From assembly GCA_002315435.1 (NCBI GenBank), contig DCFW01000033.1, forward strand, positions 1 through 43,627: a DNA stretch of 43,627 nt, read 5' to 3'. The notes beneath the pieces were generated by a model, which saw only the letters and a list, made by a program, of their open reading frames with translations, made no database searches and was not told where the DNA came from. Position 1 is the stretch's first letter. The number at the start of each line of letters is the position of its first letter. Both the position numbers and the translations under genes were made by a program. This document shows positions 14,294 through 23,026 of the stretch, in pieces. This stretch comes from Bacteroidales bacterium UBA1794. Its GTDB lineage: Bacteria > Bacteroidota > Bacteroidia > Bacteroidales > Bacteroidaceae.

Positions 14294-15310
14294 ATGAAAA
14301 ATCTTTTATTTTGTGTGTTCTGCCTATCCTTATTTTCATGCACCGGTCATTATGACAAGGTGTTGCCTGATCCCGCCCCGTCCGTTTATTTCTGGCGTAC
14401 GGTGTTTCGTTTGGATCCGGCGGAAATGAAATTTCTGCGGATACATGGTGTAAAGAAAATGTATGTGCGTTTTTTTGATGTGGAACCCGATGGAAGGCAG
14501 CAACCGATGCCTGTCGGAACGATTCGTTTTGTTACGCCCGTACCCAAGGATATAAAAGTGATACCGGTGGTGTATGTGGAACATACCTGCTTGCAGCATG
14601 TGGCTGATTTGGCCGAAAAAATAGTGAAGAGAGTGTCGACGATGGCTGAAACAAACAATTTGTCAATCAATGAATTGCAAATTGATTGCGACTGGACTAT
14701 CAGTACACAAAAAGAATACTTCGATTTGCTGCGAAAGATAAGAACAATGTTGGCAGAAAAGGGCACCTATCTGCTGTCTACCACTATACGCCTGCACCAA
14801 TTGTCGGCAGAGAAGCCTCCTGTAGATTATGGAGTGCTGATGTGTTACAATACGGGGAATTTGCGCGATTATCAAGCGGGAAACTCTATTCTTTCCGAAA
14901 AAGATGTGCGTCCGTATTTGTCACAATTAAGAAAATATTCATTACCTTTATGTGTGGCTTATCCCGTGTTTGACTGGAAGTTGCTGTTTGAACGCGGACA
15001 ATTCAGAGCTATTTTGCGTGAGGCCGATCTTTCTGATCCCACGCTGTATCGCCGTAAAGCTTCGCATCTCTATCAAGTGGTGCGTACACACTCATTGGCA
15101 TCGCCTGATCCTGAGAGTTTCGGGTTGATGTTGCGTGTGGGAGATGAGGTGAAAGTGGATGAAGTGACTGCGAGCGACATTCTGCACATACAGTCGTTGA
15201 TTGAAGAAGAACGGCCAGAGATTCATCGCCAGGTAGTGATCTATAGTTTGAATTCACCGGACATAAATAAAATAAAGCCTTATGAAATGGATCAAATTTA
15301 TCATCGTTAG
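14294..15310 (+). CDS. Lipoprotein with DUF3142-like (beta/alpha)8 barrel pattern
   Basis: This 338-aa protein starts with a signal peptide and Cys16 (CLSLFSC), so it is probably a lipoprotein. Alternating strands and helices suggest a TIM-barrel: VYFWRTVFRL, KKMYVRFFDVE, VIPVVYVE, ELQIDCDWTISTQKEYFDLL, GTYLLSTTIRLHQL, VDYGVLMCYNTG and LPLCVAYPVFDW. The ELQIDCD...YFDLLRKIR...LSTTIRL pattern resembles DUF3142 proteins, which look like glycoside hydrolases, but I cannot confirm catalytic residues. The 3' end overlaps the next gene by 29 nt, suggesting translational coupling and joint function. Substrate is unknown. Confidence 0.6.
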   Translation: MKNLLFCVFCLSLFSCTGHYDKVLPDPAPSVYFWRTVFRLDPAEMKFLRIHGVKKMYVRFFDVEPDGRQQPMPVGTIRFVTPVPKDIKVIPVVYVEHTCLQHVADLAEKIVKRVSTMAETNNLSINELQIDCDWTISTQKEYFDLLRKIRTMLAEKGTYLLSTTIRLHQLSAEKPPVDYGVLMCYNTGNLRDYQAGNSILSEKDVRPYLSQLRKYSLPLCVAYPVFDWKLLFERGQFRAILREADLSDPTLYRRKASHLYQVVRTHSLASPDPESFGLMLRVGDEVKVDEVTASDILHIQSLIEEERPEIHRQVVIYSLNSPDINKIKPYEMDQIYHR

Positions 15311-17486
15311 TCTTTTTTGCTTTTATGGTTACAAGGCTTCGGCTTGTGTGGATTTGTACACACCCGCCACTTGCTACATGTTTAGTGTATACAACCGTAA
15401 TAGCCTGATCGGAGACAGTGTGAAGTTGAAGCATATTGCTTTTTGGAAAGCATACACTCAGAATCAATTGAGTGACAAGGATCTTTCTAATGCGTTGTAT
15501 GGAAAGGATAAAAAGGAGCGGCAGCTGCTCACCGACTATCTATCACGGCACAATGACCGGGATGCCTTCTATTATGTATCCCTGTTGGCATCAATGAATA
15601 GGATTAGCTCGGATAACGATCAATGGAATTATCCTACAAAGGCAGACTTGATAAATCGAAAGAAAACATGGTTGCTCCTTTTGAAAGAAGCCTCCCGAAA
15701 GATTGATAGATCGAAAAATTTAAGCAGTCGCTATTGGTTGATGGCCGTGCGTGCTGCATTTTATAGCGGCAATCGTAAAATGTGTCAGCAACTATGGAAC
15801 AAGTATTCACGGAAATTCCCGAAAGGTTACATTAAAGATTTGGCTGAAGGGTATCAGGCAAACTATTGGTATGGCGATGGAGAGCGTGAAAAAGCACGTG
15901 AGTTTTATGCTCGAGTAGGAGATCTGCGGAGTTTGCGCTGGTGTTTCCGAAATGATATCGGATTGAGCGGCATTCAAAGACTCTATGCCGAAGCTCCTCA
16001 TTCGATGGCTTTCCCTTATTTGATACAGGATTATGTGAACTCGATGGACAATGACCGAATGAGTTTGGACTTTGAAGAACCCGGTAAGGTGGATTCGATA
16101 AAATTAGCTTTGGAAAAGGAAATGAATGATTTTCGTACATTTGCCTCTACCGTGATCAGTGAGGACAAAGTGGAATATCCTGCATTGTGGAAATCGGCAG
16201 CTGCGTATTTTGCTTACCTGGAAGGAAAGAACAAAAAGGCAATCGACGAACTGGCTGAAGCCGACGCGATGAAAGGGAATGAGCGGATGAAAGACAATAT
16301 CCGGGCTATCCGCTTTTTGGTGTCAAGCGCTACGGCTGATTACCACCAGGGATATGACGATTATGTGTTGAAAGAATTGCACTGGCTGGTGGATAAAGTG
16401 AAAGCCGAACCGATGTACGCGGATTGGTATTCCTCTCGCAGTCATTACACCGATGTGATGGAGCGTATCGTATTCTTTAATCTGACTCCCGGTTATTTGA
16501 AAGCAGGGCGTTTCACAACGGCTGCCGCTCTAACAGGGATGGTGCATGAATACATAGATGTGGAACTCTCTAATCAGAAGCATGGTCAGATACCGCCGGG
16601 CTCCAATAAATGGAACATGGCGCAAGATTATAATAACGAACTGTTTGATTTGCTTGATACGGCGGATGTGAAGGATGTCGTGGCTTATGCGGCATTGATA
16701 AGGAATACGGATAAAGGGACGGATCTGGAAAAGTATGCCGCTTCCTATTGTTATAATAGTAGTGATTATTTCAATGAATTGATCGGCACGAAATATTTGC
16801 GGTTGGAACAATTCGGCGAGGCTCGTACTTATTTAGAGAAAGTACCGCTTGCGTTCATGTCGAAATTGAACACAGCTCCTTATTTGCATAGGGAGGTAAC
16901 CTCTCCTTACTGGTTTGCCTGGCAAATGCGTGGCAAGTTGAAAGGGAAAAGATATGTAACTGCTGTGTTGACTGAGAATCCGAAGCTTGCCTTTTGCGAT
17001 GAGATGCTCAATTTGCAGCATGATTTTGCTACGGCTACAGACGATGTGAAGAAGGCAGATTGCAGCTACCGGATTGCCGAACTTTATGCACAAGCTTCAC
17101 TTACCGGTGATTGCTGGGCCTATTTGCACTATTCGTGGAGCGCGTATAAAGAGAGTGTGCGAAGTCATTCGCAAGAGAACTATTGCCGGAAAGCACAAGA
17201 ATGGCTTGAAAAATCAAATGAATTGGATTTCTCGGATGCTAATCGGGTAAAATGCCTGTTCGCATTGGCATCATTATCCGACAAACCGTGGAGCGAGATA
17301 GGATATGATGAAAACTACAAGGAGAAGCTTATTTATCATTTTGACGGCTCGCAGGCAAAAGCGTTTAACGACCTTTATCCATTGCGTTCCTCTCCGGCTT
17401 TTGTCGAATGCGGACTAAAGAAATGTGATAACTTGTCCAACTATTTTGATCATTTTCGTGACTTTACGAAAAAGATGATCTTCTAG
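15282..17486 (+). CDS. Large secreted helical-repeat protein, unknown function
   Basis: This 734-aa protein has an N-terminal signal peptide (KFIIVSLFCFYGYKASA, cleavage before CVDLYTP). The rest is helix-rich with many aromatic and Ala residues and TPR-like stretches (REKAREFYARVGDLRSLRWC, LRLEQFGEARTYLEKVPLAF, DCSYRIAELYAQASLTGDCW). I do not recognise a named family. It begins inside the preceding lipoprotein gene, so the two products are probably made in fixed ratio and may work together at the cell envelope (inference). Translation continues without a break to TAG 17484-17486. No terminator is obvious after it. Confidence 0.75.
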   Translation: MKWIKFIIVSLFCFYGYKASACVDLYTPATCYMFSVYNRNSLIGDSVKLKHIAFWKAYTQNQLSDKDLSNALYGKDKKERQLLTDYLSRHNDRDAFYYVSLLASMNRISSDNDQWNYPTKADLINRKKTWLLLLKEASRKIDRSKNLSSRYWLMAVRAAFYSGNRKMCQQLWNKYSRKFPKGYIKDLAEGYQANYWYGDGEREKAREFYARVGDLRSLRWCFRNDIGLSGIQRLYAEAPHSMAFPYLIQDYVNSMDNDRMSLDFEEPGKVDSIKLALEKEMNDFRTFASTVISEDKVEYPALWKSAAAYFAYLEGKNKKAIDELAEADAMKGNERMKDNIRAIRFLVSSATADYHQGYDDYVLKELHWLVDKVKAEPMYADWYSSRSHYTDVMERIVFFNLTPGYLKAGRFTTAAALTGMVHEYIDVELSNQKHGQIPPGSNKWNMAQDYNNELFDLLDTADVKDVVAYAALIRNTDKGTDLEKYAASYCYNSSDYFNELIGTKYLRLEQFGEARTYLEKVPLAFMSKLNTAPYLHREVTSPYWFAWQMRGKLKGKRYVTAVLTENPKLAFCDEMLNLQHDFATATDDVKKADCSYRIAELYAQASLTGDCWAYLHYSWSAYKESVRSHSQENYCRKAQEWLEKSNELDFSDANRVKCLFALASLSDKPWSEIGYDENYKEKLIYHFDGSQAKAFNDLYPLRSSPAFVECGLKKCDNLSNYFDHFRDFTKKMIF

Positions 17487-17596
17487 GCATTCGGCATCAG
17501 TATGTCTAGTGTAATATGGCGTTCTATTTTATCTATAGTATCGTTAATTTTATCTGAATTGCAGCTATATCTGCACCGTCATTCAATTTTATTTTT

Positions 17597-17604
17597 TACC
17601 TTTG
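17597..17604 (+). promoter_or_regulatory. -7 box of fumarase gene
   Basis: TACCTTTG matches TAnnTTTG and lies 42 nt before the fumarase ATG. The -33 is poorly conserved. Confidence 0.6.
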
Positions 17605-17646
17605 TGCTATCAAAATAAGGTTAAATTACTTAATAAATAAAAGATT

Positions 17647-19299
17647 ATGGCAACACCTCCGTTTAAATATCAGGCTCCGTTCCCTATGAAGCCGGATACT
17701 ACCACTGAGTATTATTTGCTTACGAAAGATCATGTATCGGTGAGCACGTTTGAAGGGAAAGATATTTTGAAAATTGAACCCGAAGCTTTAACAGCTCTTG
17801 CCAATGCTTGCTTTCATGACATCGCTTTTATGATGCGTACGGCTCATCAGGAACAAGTCGCAAAAATATTATCGGATCCGGAAGCCAGCGACAATGATAA
17901 GTTTGTTGCTTTGACATTCCTTCACAACGCTGAGATTGCAACTAAAGGCATTCTGCCTTTGTGCCAGGATACCGGTACTGCAATCATATTGGGAAAAAAA
18001 GGTCAACGTGCATGGACTGATGTCAATGATGAAGAAGCTTTGTCGAAAGGTGTTTATAAGGCTTATACCGAAAATAATTTGCGTTACTCTCAAAACGCTC
18101 CGTTGGATATGTACCGCGAAAAGAATACGGGTTGTAACTTGCCGGCTCAAATTGATTTGTTGTCAGTGGCCGGTGGCGAGTACAACTTCCTTTGCATTGC
18201 CAAAGGTGGAGGTTCAGCCAATAAAACTTATTTGTATCAAGAGACAAAAGCACTGTTGACCACAGAAAAGTTGGTTCCTTTCCTGATTGAAAAGATCAAG
18301 ACGTTGGGTACTGCTGCTTGTCCTCCTTATCACTTGTCTATTGTGATTGGCGGAACATCTGCCGAGATGAATTTGAAAACCGTGAAATTGGCTTCTGCCA
18401 AATATTATGATAATCTGCCTACCGAAGGTAACGAAGGCGGACAAGCTTTTCGTGATGTGAAACTGGAAGAAGAAGTGTTGCAGAAAGCTCGTGAAATAGG
18501 TTTGGGCGCACAATTCGGCGGTAAATATTATGCACATGACGTACGTATCATCCGTTTGCCACGCCACGGAGCCTCTTGCCCTGTGGGCTTGGGTGTGAGC
18601 TGCTCGGCAGATCGTAACATCAAAGCTAAAATCAACAAGGATGGTGTGTGGATTGAGAAATTGGAAGAGAATCCGGGTCGCCTGATTCCTGAAGAATATC
18701 GCAATGCCGGTGAAGGTGAAGCTGTGAAAATAAATTTGGATCGCCCGATGGATGAAGTGTTGAAAGAACTTTCAAAATATCCTGTAGCAACACGTTTGTC
18801 ATTGAATGGTACGATCATTGTGGCACGCGATATTGCTCATGCCAAACTGAAAGAGCGTATGGACAAGGGTGAAGGACTTCCCCAATACATTAAGGATCAT
18901 CCTGTATACTATGCCGGTCCTGCAAAGAAACCCGAAGATATGCCTTCCGGTTCATTCGGTCCTACAACTGCAGGACGTATGGATTCGTATGTTGACTTGT
19001 TCCAAGCCGAGGGTGGTAGCAAGATTATGATTGCCAAAGGTAACCGTAGTCAGGATGTGACTGATGCCTGCAAGAAACATGGTGGTTTCTTCTTGGGAAG
19101 CATCGGTGGCGCTGCTGCAATTCTGGCACAAAATAATATAAATAGAATTGACTGTCTGGAATACCCCGAATTGGGAATGGAAGCTATATGGAAGATTGAA
19201 GTGAAGGATTTCCCTGCATTCATCTTGGTGGATGATAAAGGAAATGATTTTTTCAAACAATTGAAACCATGGTGTTCTACTTGTCCGATGGCAAAATAA
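17647..19299 (+). CDS. fumB: Fumarate hydratase, class I (4Fe-4S)
   Basis: This 550-aa single-chain class I fumarase interconverts fumarate and malate in the reductive C4 pathway used by Bacteroides to make succinate and propionate. The three expected cluster ligands are present: Cys106 (GILPLCQDTG), Cys225 (GTAACPPYH) and Cys319 (GVSCSADR), each one residue off the E. coli FumA numbering as I recall it. Other conserved parts are GCNLPAQ, GGGSANKTYL, GGTSAEMNLK and, in the C-terminal domain, SFGPTTAGRMD and GGAAAILAQ. The enzyme is cytoplasmic and oxygen-sensitive by family. It is monocistronic, with its own promoter and a strong terminator. The exact symbol (fumA/fumB) is a convention. Confidence 0.93.
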   Translation: MATPPFKYQAPFPMKPDTTTEYYLLTKDHVSVSTFEGKDILKIEPEALTALANACFHDIAFMMRTAHQEQVAKILSDPEASDNDKFVALTFLHNAEIATKGILPLCQDTGTAIILGKKGQRAWTDVNDEEALSKGVYKAYTENNLRYSQNAPLDMYREKNTGCNLPAQIDLLSVAGGEYNFLCIAKGGGSANKTYLYQETKALLTTEKLVPFLIEKIKTLGTAACPPYHLSIVIGGTSAEMNLKTVKLASAKYYDNLPTEGNEGGQAFRDVKLEEEVLQKAREIGLGAQFGGKYYAHDVRIIRLPRHGASCPVGLGVSCSADRNIKAKINKDGVWIEKLEENPGRLIPEEYRNAGEGEAVKINLDRPMDEVLKELSKYPVATRLSLNGTIIVARDIAHAKLKERMDKGEGLPQYIKDHPVYYAGPAKKPEDMPSGSFGPTTAGRMDSYVDLFQAEGGSKIMIAKGNRSQDVTDACKKHGGFFLGSIGGAAAILAQNNINRIDCLEYPELGMEAIWKIEVKDFPAFILVDDKGNDFFKQLKPWCSTCPMAK

Positions 19300-19329
19300 C
19301 AGAGACATATTACTCATTTATATAAATCA

Positions 19330-19366
19330 GATCCGAATCCTTTTAAAGAGGACTCGGATCTTTTTT
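19330..19366 (+). terminator. Rho-independent terminator of fumarase gene
   Basis: GATCCGAATCCT (19330-19341) pairs with AGGACTCGGATC (19349-19360) with one mismatch and a 7-nt loop, followed by six Ts. Confidence 0.88.
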
Positions 19367-19441
19367 GTATAAAATAGATGAATGTATTCAACAAGTTGTG
19401 CCTTTGTTTTGTTATACCTATAATAAAGAAACATAAACAAG

Positions 19442-20209
19442 ATGAAAAGAATGCCTGTCGTTTTTGTGGGGCATGGTTCTCCCATGAATGCTGTAGAAGA
19501 GAATACATTCACTCGTTGTTGGAAAGACATTGCTGATAGTATTCCGCGGCCTAAAGCCATTTTGATGGTTTCGGCTCATTGGGTTACGAACGGTTTGAAA
19601 ATAAATGGTGATGCGCAACCTAAAATGCTGTATGATATGTATGGTTTTCCGGATCCATTGTATGAAGTAGTCTACAACGCTCTCGGTGCTCCTGAATTGG
19701 CTCACAGAGTGAGCCAGTTGCTGAATTGCGAAGTGACCGTGGACAAAACTAGAGGATTTGATCACGGCAATTGGTCTGTGCTGAGCAAGATGTATCCGGA
19801 TCATGATATACCATTGACTCAATTGAGCGTGGATTTATCTCGTTCGCCCGAAGAGATATATCAAATAGGACATGAACTGCAAGCTCTGAGAGATGAAGGG
19901 GTTTTGATTATAGGTAGCGGAAATGTGGTGCATAATTTGCGTTGGGTTGATTGGGATGCTACAGAAGGATATGCATGGGCTGATTCTTTTGATAAGATGG
20001 TACGCGATCACATCCTAAAGAAACAACATTTGTCGCTCATTAATTATGCTGAAAAAGGAGAGATTGCCCGTTTGTCGGTGCCGACGATGGAACATTACTT
20101 GCCTCTGCTTTATATTTTAGGAGCCACTACAATGGATGATGAAGTGAGAGTATATAATGATGCCCGGACAATGGGAAGTTTGTCTATGACCAGTTATGTG
20201 TGGGAATAA
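19442..20209 (+). CDS. ygiD: Extradiol ring-cleavage dioxygenase, YgiD/LigB family
   Basis: This 255-aa protein matches the YgiD (4,5-DOPA extradiol dioxygenase) group of the LigB superfamily. The metal ligands and active-site histidines are visible: His11 in FVGHGSPMNA, His46 in VSAHWVTNG, His108 in RGFDHGNWSVL and His164 in GSGNVVHNLR. It is cytoplasmic and Zn- or Fe-dependent by family. The physiological substrate in Bacteroides is not known. Start ATG 19442 is taken because the conserved N-terminal strand MPVVFVGHGSP follows at once. It stands alone, between the fumarase terminator and its own hairpin at 20226-20258, tail to tail with rpmE2. Confidence 0.88.
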   Translation: MKRMPVVFVGHGSPMNAVEENTFTRCWKDIADSIPRPKAILMVSAHWVTNGLKINGDAQPKMLYDMYGFPDPLYEVVYNALGAPELAHRVSQLLNCEVTVDKTRGFDHGNWSVLSKMYPDHDIPLTQLSVDLSRSPEEIYQIGHELQALRDEGVLIIGSGNVVHNLRWVDWDATEGYAWADSFDKMVRDHILKKQHLSLINYAEKGEIARLSVPTMEHYLPLLYILGATTMDDEVRVYNDARTMGSLSMTSYVWE

Positions 20210-20225
20210 TATAATTGAATAAAGT

Positions 20226-20258
20226 AAAAGGCAACTTGCATGAAGCAAATTGCCTTTT
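20226..20258. terminator. Bidirectional terminator between ygiD and rpmE2
   Basis: AAAAGGCAA (20226-20234) pairs with TTGCCTTTT (20250-20258), with an inner TTGC/GCAA extension. A T-run follows on the plus strand and A/T-rich DNA on the other, so both convergent genes may use it. Confidence 0.85.
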
Positions 20259-20281
20259 TATCTTTTTATCGTAAAAGAAAA

Positions 20282-20539
20282 TTATTTATTTTTCTTACGA
20301 TCACCGTAACGGTTAAGGAATTTATCTACACGACCTGCTGTATCTACAAGAGTAGACTTACCTGTGTAGAAGGGGTGAGATGAACTAGAAATTTCGACCT
20401 TAACAACAGGATAAGTTTCACCTTCAAATTCAACAGTGTCTTTTACATCACAAGTTGATTTTGATAAGAACATATCACCGTTTGACATATCTCTGAATAC
20501 TACCGGACGATAATTGTCGGGATGAATACCTTTTTTCAT
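20282..20539 (-). CDS. rpmE2: 50S ribosomal protein L31 type B
   Basis: This 85-aa ribosomal protein opens MKKGIHPDNYRPVVFRDMSN and continues with SSSSHPFYTGKSTLVDTAGR and VDKFLNRYG, the family signature of L31. It has none of the CxxC zinc pairs of the zinc-binding type; the single Cys (SKSTCDVKD) stands alone, so it is the zinc-independent type B. It is monocistronic with a good promoter about 95 nt upstream. No zinc-responsive regulator site was recognised. Confidence 0.95.
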   Translation of the reverse strand: MKKGIHPDNYRPVVFRDMSNGDMFLSKSTCDVKDTVEFEGETYPVVKVEISSSSHPFYTGKSTLVDTAGRVDKFLNRYGDRKKNK

Positions 20540-20632
20540 TTTCAGTATCTTTTTTAATTTATTATTTCTTTATTAATATAGCTGGTAACTATATAATCTG
20601 TATTGTATGTGTAATGGTACAATTTCGAGGTG

Positions 20633-20640
20633 CAAAGATA
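20633..20640 (-). promoter_or_regulatory. -7 box of rpmE2
   Basis: The minus strand reads TATCTTTG. A TTTG (plus-strand CAAA 20658-20661) lies 17 nt upstream and may be the -33. Confidence 0.65.
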
Positions 20641-20913
20641 AGGGATTTTTTTCAAACCAAAGAATAATGTACTATTTTTTTGTCACAATTCCTATAATTG
20701 TGTCTGATCACGTTTTATGCAGATGGTAATTATGACACATCTTTGACACACTTTATTCAGTGTATGGATTATTTTATTCGTAAATGTACATTTCTGTCAT
20801 GCATGCATTGCAAAATTCAATGAGTAGAAAGATCACATATTAAAAACACTTTAAAAGGATAATATTGGGTGATAAAATGTGAGAAATTCGCTCCTTTTTT
20901 ACCGCATTTTTTT

Positions 20914-20921
20914 TATATTTG
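20914..20921 (+). promoter_or_regulatory. -7 box of fba
   Basis: TATATTTG, 42 nt before the aldolase ATG, matches TAnnTTTG. The -33 is not clear within the T-rich upstream stretch. Confidence 0.6.
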
Positions 20922-20963
20922 CATTGGATTTAATTATTCACTAACAAATAAATATTAAAAAAG

Positions 20964-21971
20964 ATGGTTAACTACAAAGATTTAGGCTTGGTAAACACCA
21001 AAGAGATGTTTAAGAGAGCCGTAAAAGGTGGATATGCTGTACCGGCTTTTAACTTCAATAACCTGGAGCAATTGCAGGCAATTATACTCGCTTCTTCAGA
21101 ATTGAAATCACCGGTAATTTTGCAGGTCTCTAAGGGAGCTCGTAACTATGCCAATCAGACTTTGTTGCGTTACATGGCCGAAGGTGCTGTTGCTTATGCA
21201 AAAGAGTTAGGTTGCAATCATCCTGAAATTGTACTTCACCTTGATCACGGAGATAGTTTTGAACTCTGCAAGAGTTGTGTAGATATGGGCTTTTCATCAG
21301 TTATGATTGATGGTTCACACCTTCCTTATGATGAGAATGTTGCTCTTACCAAACAAGTTGTTGATTATGCTCATAAATATGGTGTTTCAGTTGAAGGTGA
21401 ACTTGGTGTATTAGCTGGTGTTGAAGATGAGGTTTCATCTGACCATCACACATATACAGATCCTGAAGAGGTGATTGATTTCTCTCAAAAATCAGGTTGT
21501 GATTCTTTGGCTATATCTATCGGTACAAGCCACGGAGCATACAAGTTTACTCCTGAACAATGCACCCGTAACGCTGAGGGACGTTTGGTTCCTCCTCCAT
21601 TGGCATTTGATGTGCTTGATGGTGTAATGGATAAATTGCCGGGATTCCCTATCGTATTGCACGGATCTTCTTCTGTTCCTCAAGAATATGTAGAGATGAT
21701 CAACAAATTCGGAGGTAAATTACCTGATGCAATCGGTATCCCTGAAGATGAATTGCGTAAAGCTGCCAAAAGCGCTGTATGCAAGATCAACATCGATTCT
21801 GATTCTCGTTTGGCTTTCACAGCTGCTATTCGTAAGACTTTAGCTGAGAACCCGGGAGAATTTGATCCTCGTAAGTTCTGTGGTCCTGCTCGTGAAGAAA
21901 TGACCAAAATGTACAGATATAAAATCCTTCATGTATTGGGATCTGACAATAAATTGGCTCAATTGGATTAA
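20964..21971 (+). CDS. fba: Fructose-bisphosphate aldolase, class II
   Basis: This 335-aa zinc-dependent aldolase cleaves fructose 1,6-bisphosphate in glycolysis and joins triose phosphates in gluconeogenesis. Conserved parts visible are GYAVPAFNFNNLEQLQAI, LHLDHGDSFE (Asp94, His95; catalytic and metal site), SVMIDGSHLPYDENV, GVSVEGELGVLAGVEDEV, SLAISIGTSHGAYKF and IVLHGSSSVPQEYV (His metal ligand). Length and motifs fit class II aldolases of Bacteroidetes. It is cytoplasmic and monocistronic between its own promoter and a strong terminator. The DNA uses common codons consistently, as expected for a highly expressed gene. Confidence 0.95.
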   Translation: MVNYKDLGLVNTKEMFKRAVKGGYAVPAFNFNNLEQLQAIILASSELKSPVILQVSKGARNYANQTLLRYMAEGAVAYAKELGCNHPEIVLHLDHGDSFELCKSCVDMGFSSVMIDGSHLPYDENVALTKQVVDYAHKYGVSVEGELGVLAGVEDEVSSDHHTYTDPEEVIDFSQKSGCDSLAISIGTSHGAYKFTPEQCTRNAEGRLVPPPLAFDVLDGVMDKLPGFPIVLHGSSSVPQEYVEMINKFGGKLPDAIGIPEDELRKAAKSAVCKINIDSDSRLAFTAAIRKTLAENPGEFDPRKFCGPAREEMTKMYRYKILHVLGSDNKLAQLD

Positions 21972-21991
21972 TTGAGACTCTGATAATATAG

Positions 21992-22028
21992 GAAAGGGTG
22001 ATCTAATAAAAGATCACCCTTTCTTTTT
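21992..22028 (+). terminator. Rho-independent terminator of fba
   Basis: GAAAGGGTGATCT (21992-22004) pairs perfectly with AGATCACCCTTTC (22011-22023) around a 6-nt loop, followed by five Ts. It may also serve the convergent hydrolase gene. Confidence 0.92.
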
Positions 22029-22075
22029 AAAAAAAATCAAGTGTGTGCTATGATATATTCACGATTTGTGTATCA

Positions 22076-23026
22076 CTACATGTATTCTTGCGTGAATTTC
22101 TTAACTCTGAATGTATATTCTTTACGATTGACTAAATAAGATCTAGCATGAACTGCTCCATGACAAATCCATAGTTCTTTTGTTCCGGGTTTTGCATTAT
22201 ATAAAGGAAACACCATACTTACTGGGACAAATGTATCTTTGTCTCCATGTATGAAAAGCATGGGTTTCGTACATTTTTTTATTTGCTTCAATGGCGATGC
22301 CTCGCAGAAACTCCATTTATAATAAAGGTCGCACAACATATTTGCTGAATAGAGGATGGGGAATTCAGGCAGTCCGAATTGATTCTTTATTTCTCCGGAG
22401 AATTCATCCCAAACGCTAGTGTATCCGCAATCTTCAACGAAACATTTTACATTAGACGGTAATTTGTCTCCGCTCACGCACATTGTTGTGGCAGCGCCCA
22501 TGGATATACCGTGTACTACGATGGTAGTGCTATCTGCTTTGCCGCCGAAAATTGCGCGGGCAACATTGATCCACCGCTCTACATCCAAACGATCCTTCCA
22601 GCCCATTTGTATGGCTTTGCCGCCGCTGCGACCATGGTATTGCAAATCGGGAAGTAAAATATTATAACCCATGTCATGCTGATAGAGATAGCCGATATGC
22701 ATCATCCGAATGGCATTGTCTGTGTATCCGTGCACAATTACAGCCGTTTTACGGGTAGGGCGGGGTGCTTGTACAAAATAAGCATGCAGTTTGATGCCTT
22801 GATCATTATATATAAATGTATCCTTAAGAGCAGATGTCTTTTTAAGGTTTGCCATCCATCCTGTGATGAACGGGTAGCGTTTGTACATGTCTAGCAATGA
22901 AGACGGTTCATTTTTCCCTCGATTTGTAGGAGTCAATGCAAAATTGAGCATGTATATCCCTCCTCCAATACTCCCGATGACAAATATCAAAACGAGTAGG
23001 ACTACAGCTTTTTTTATTCTTGCCAT
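22076..23026 (-). CDS. Membrane-anchored alpha/beta hydrolase
   Basis: The protein is about 316 aa with an N-terminal membrane anchor (IKKAVVLLVLIFVIGSIGGG). Catalytic features of the alpha/beta hydrolase fold are present: VIVHGYTDNA (oxyanion loop), HGISMGAAT (nucleophile Ser), LFIHGDKDTFVP (Asp) and CHGAVHARS (His). It resembles the YqkD/BEM46-like group of serine hydrolases with unknown substrate. I place the start at ATG 23026 (MARIKKA), overlapping the end of aroE by 13 nt; a longer frame reaches 23086 inside aroE but adds non-conserved sequence. It is the last gene of the phoH-purC-ubiE-aroE unit. Confidence 0.8.
   Translation of the reverse strand: MARIKKAVVLLVLIFVIGSIGGGIYMLNFALTPTNRGKNEPSSLLDMYKRYPFITGWMANLKKTSALKDTFIYNDQGIKLHAYFVQAPRPTRKTAVIVHGYTDNAIRMMHIGYLYQHDMGYNILLPDLQYHGRSGGKAIQMGWKDRLDVERWINVARAIFGGKADSTTIVVHGISMGAATTMCVSGDKLPSNVKCFVEDCGYTSVWDEFSGEIKNQFGLPEFPILYSANMLCDLYYKWSFCEASPLKQIKKCTKPMLFIHGDKDTFVPVSMVFPLYNAKPGTKELWICHGAVHARSYLVNRKEYTFRVKKFTQEYM

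Larger units (their letters stand above)
20540..20963. other. Divergent intergenic region rpmE2 / fba
   Basis: The 424-nt AT-rich gap contains both promoters (20633-20640 minus, 20914-20921 plus). Between them (about 20665-20900) I see no ORF, no strong hairpin and no RNA gene. Confidence 0.6.
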
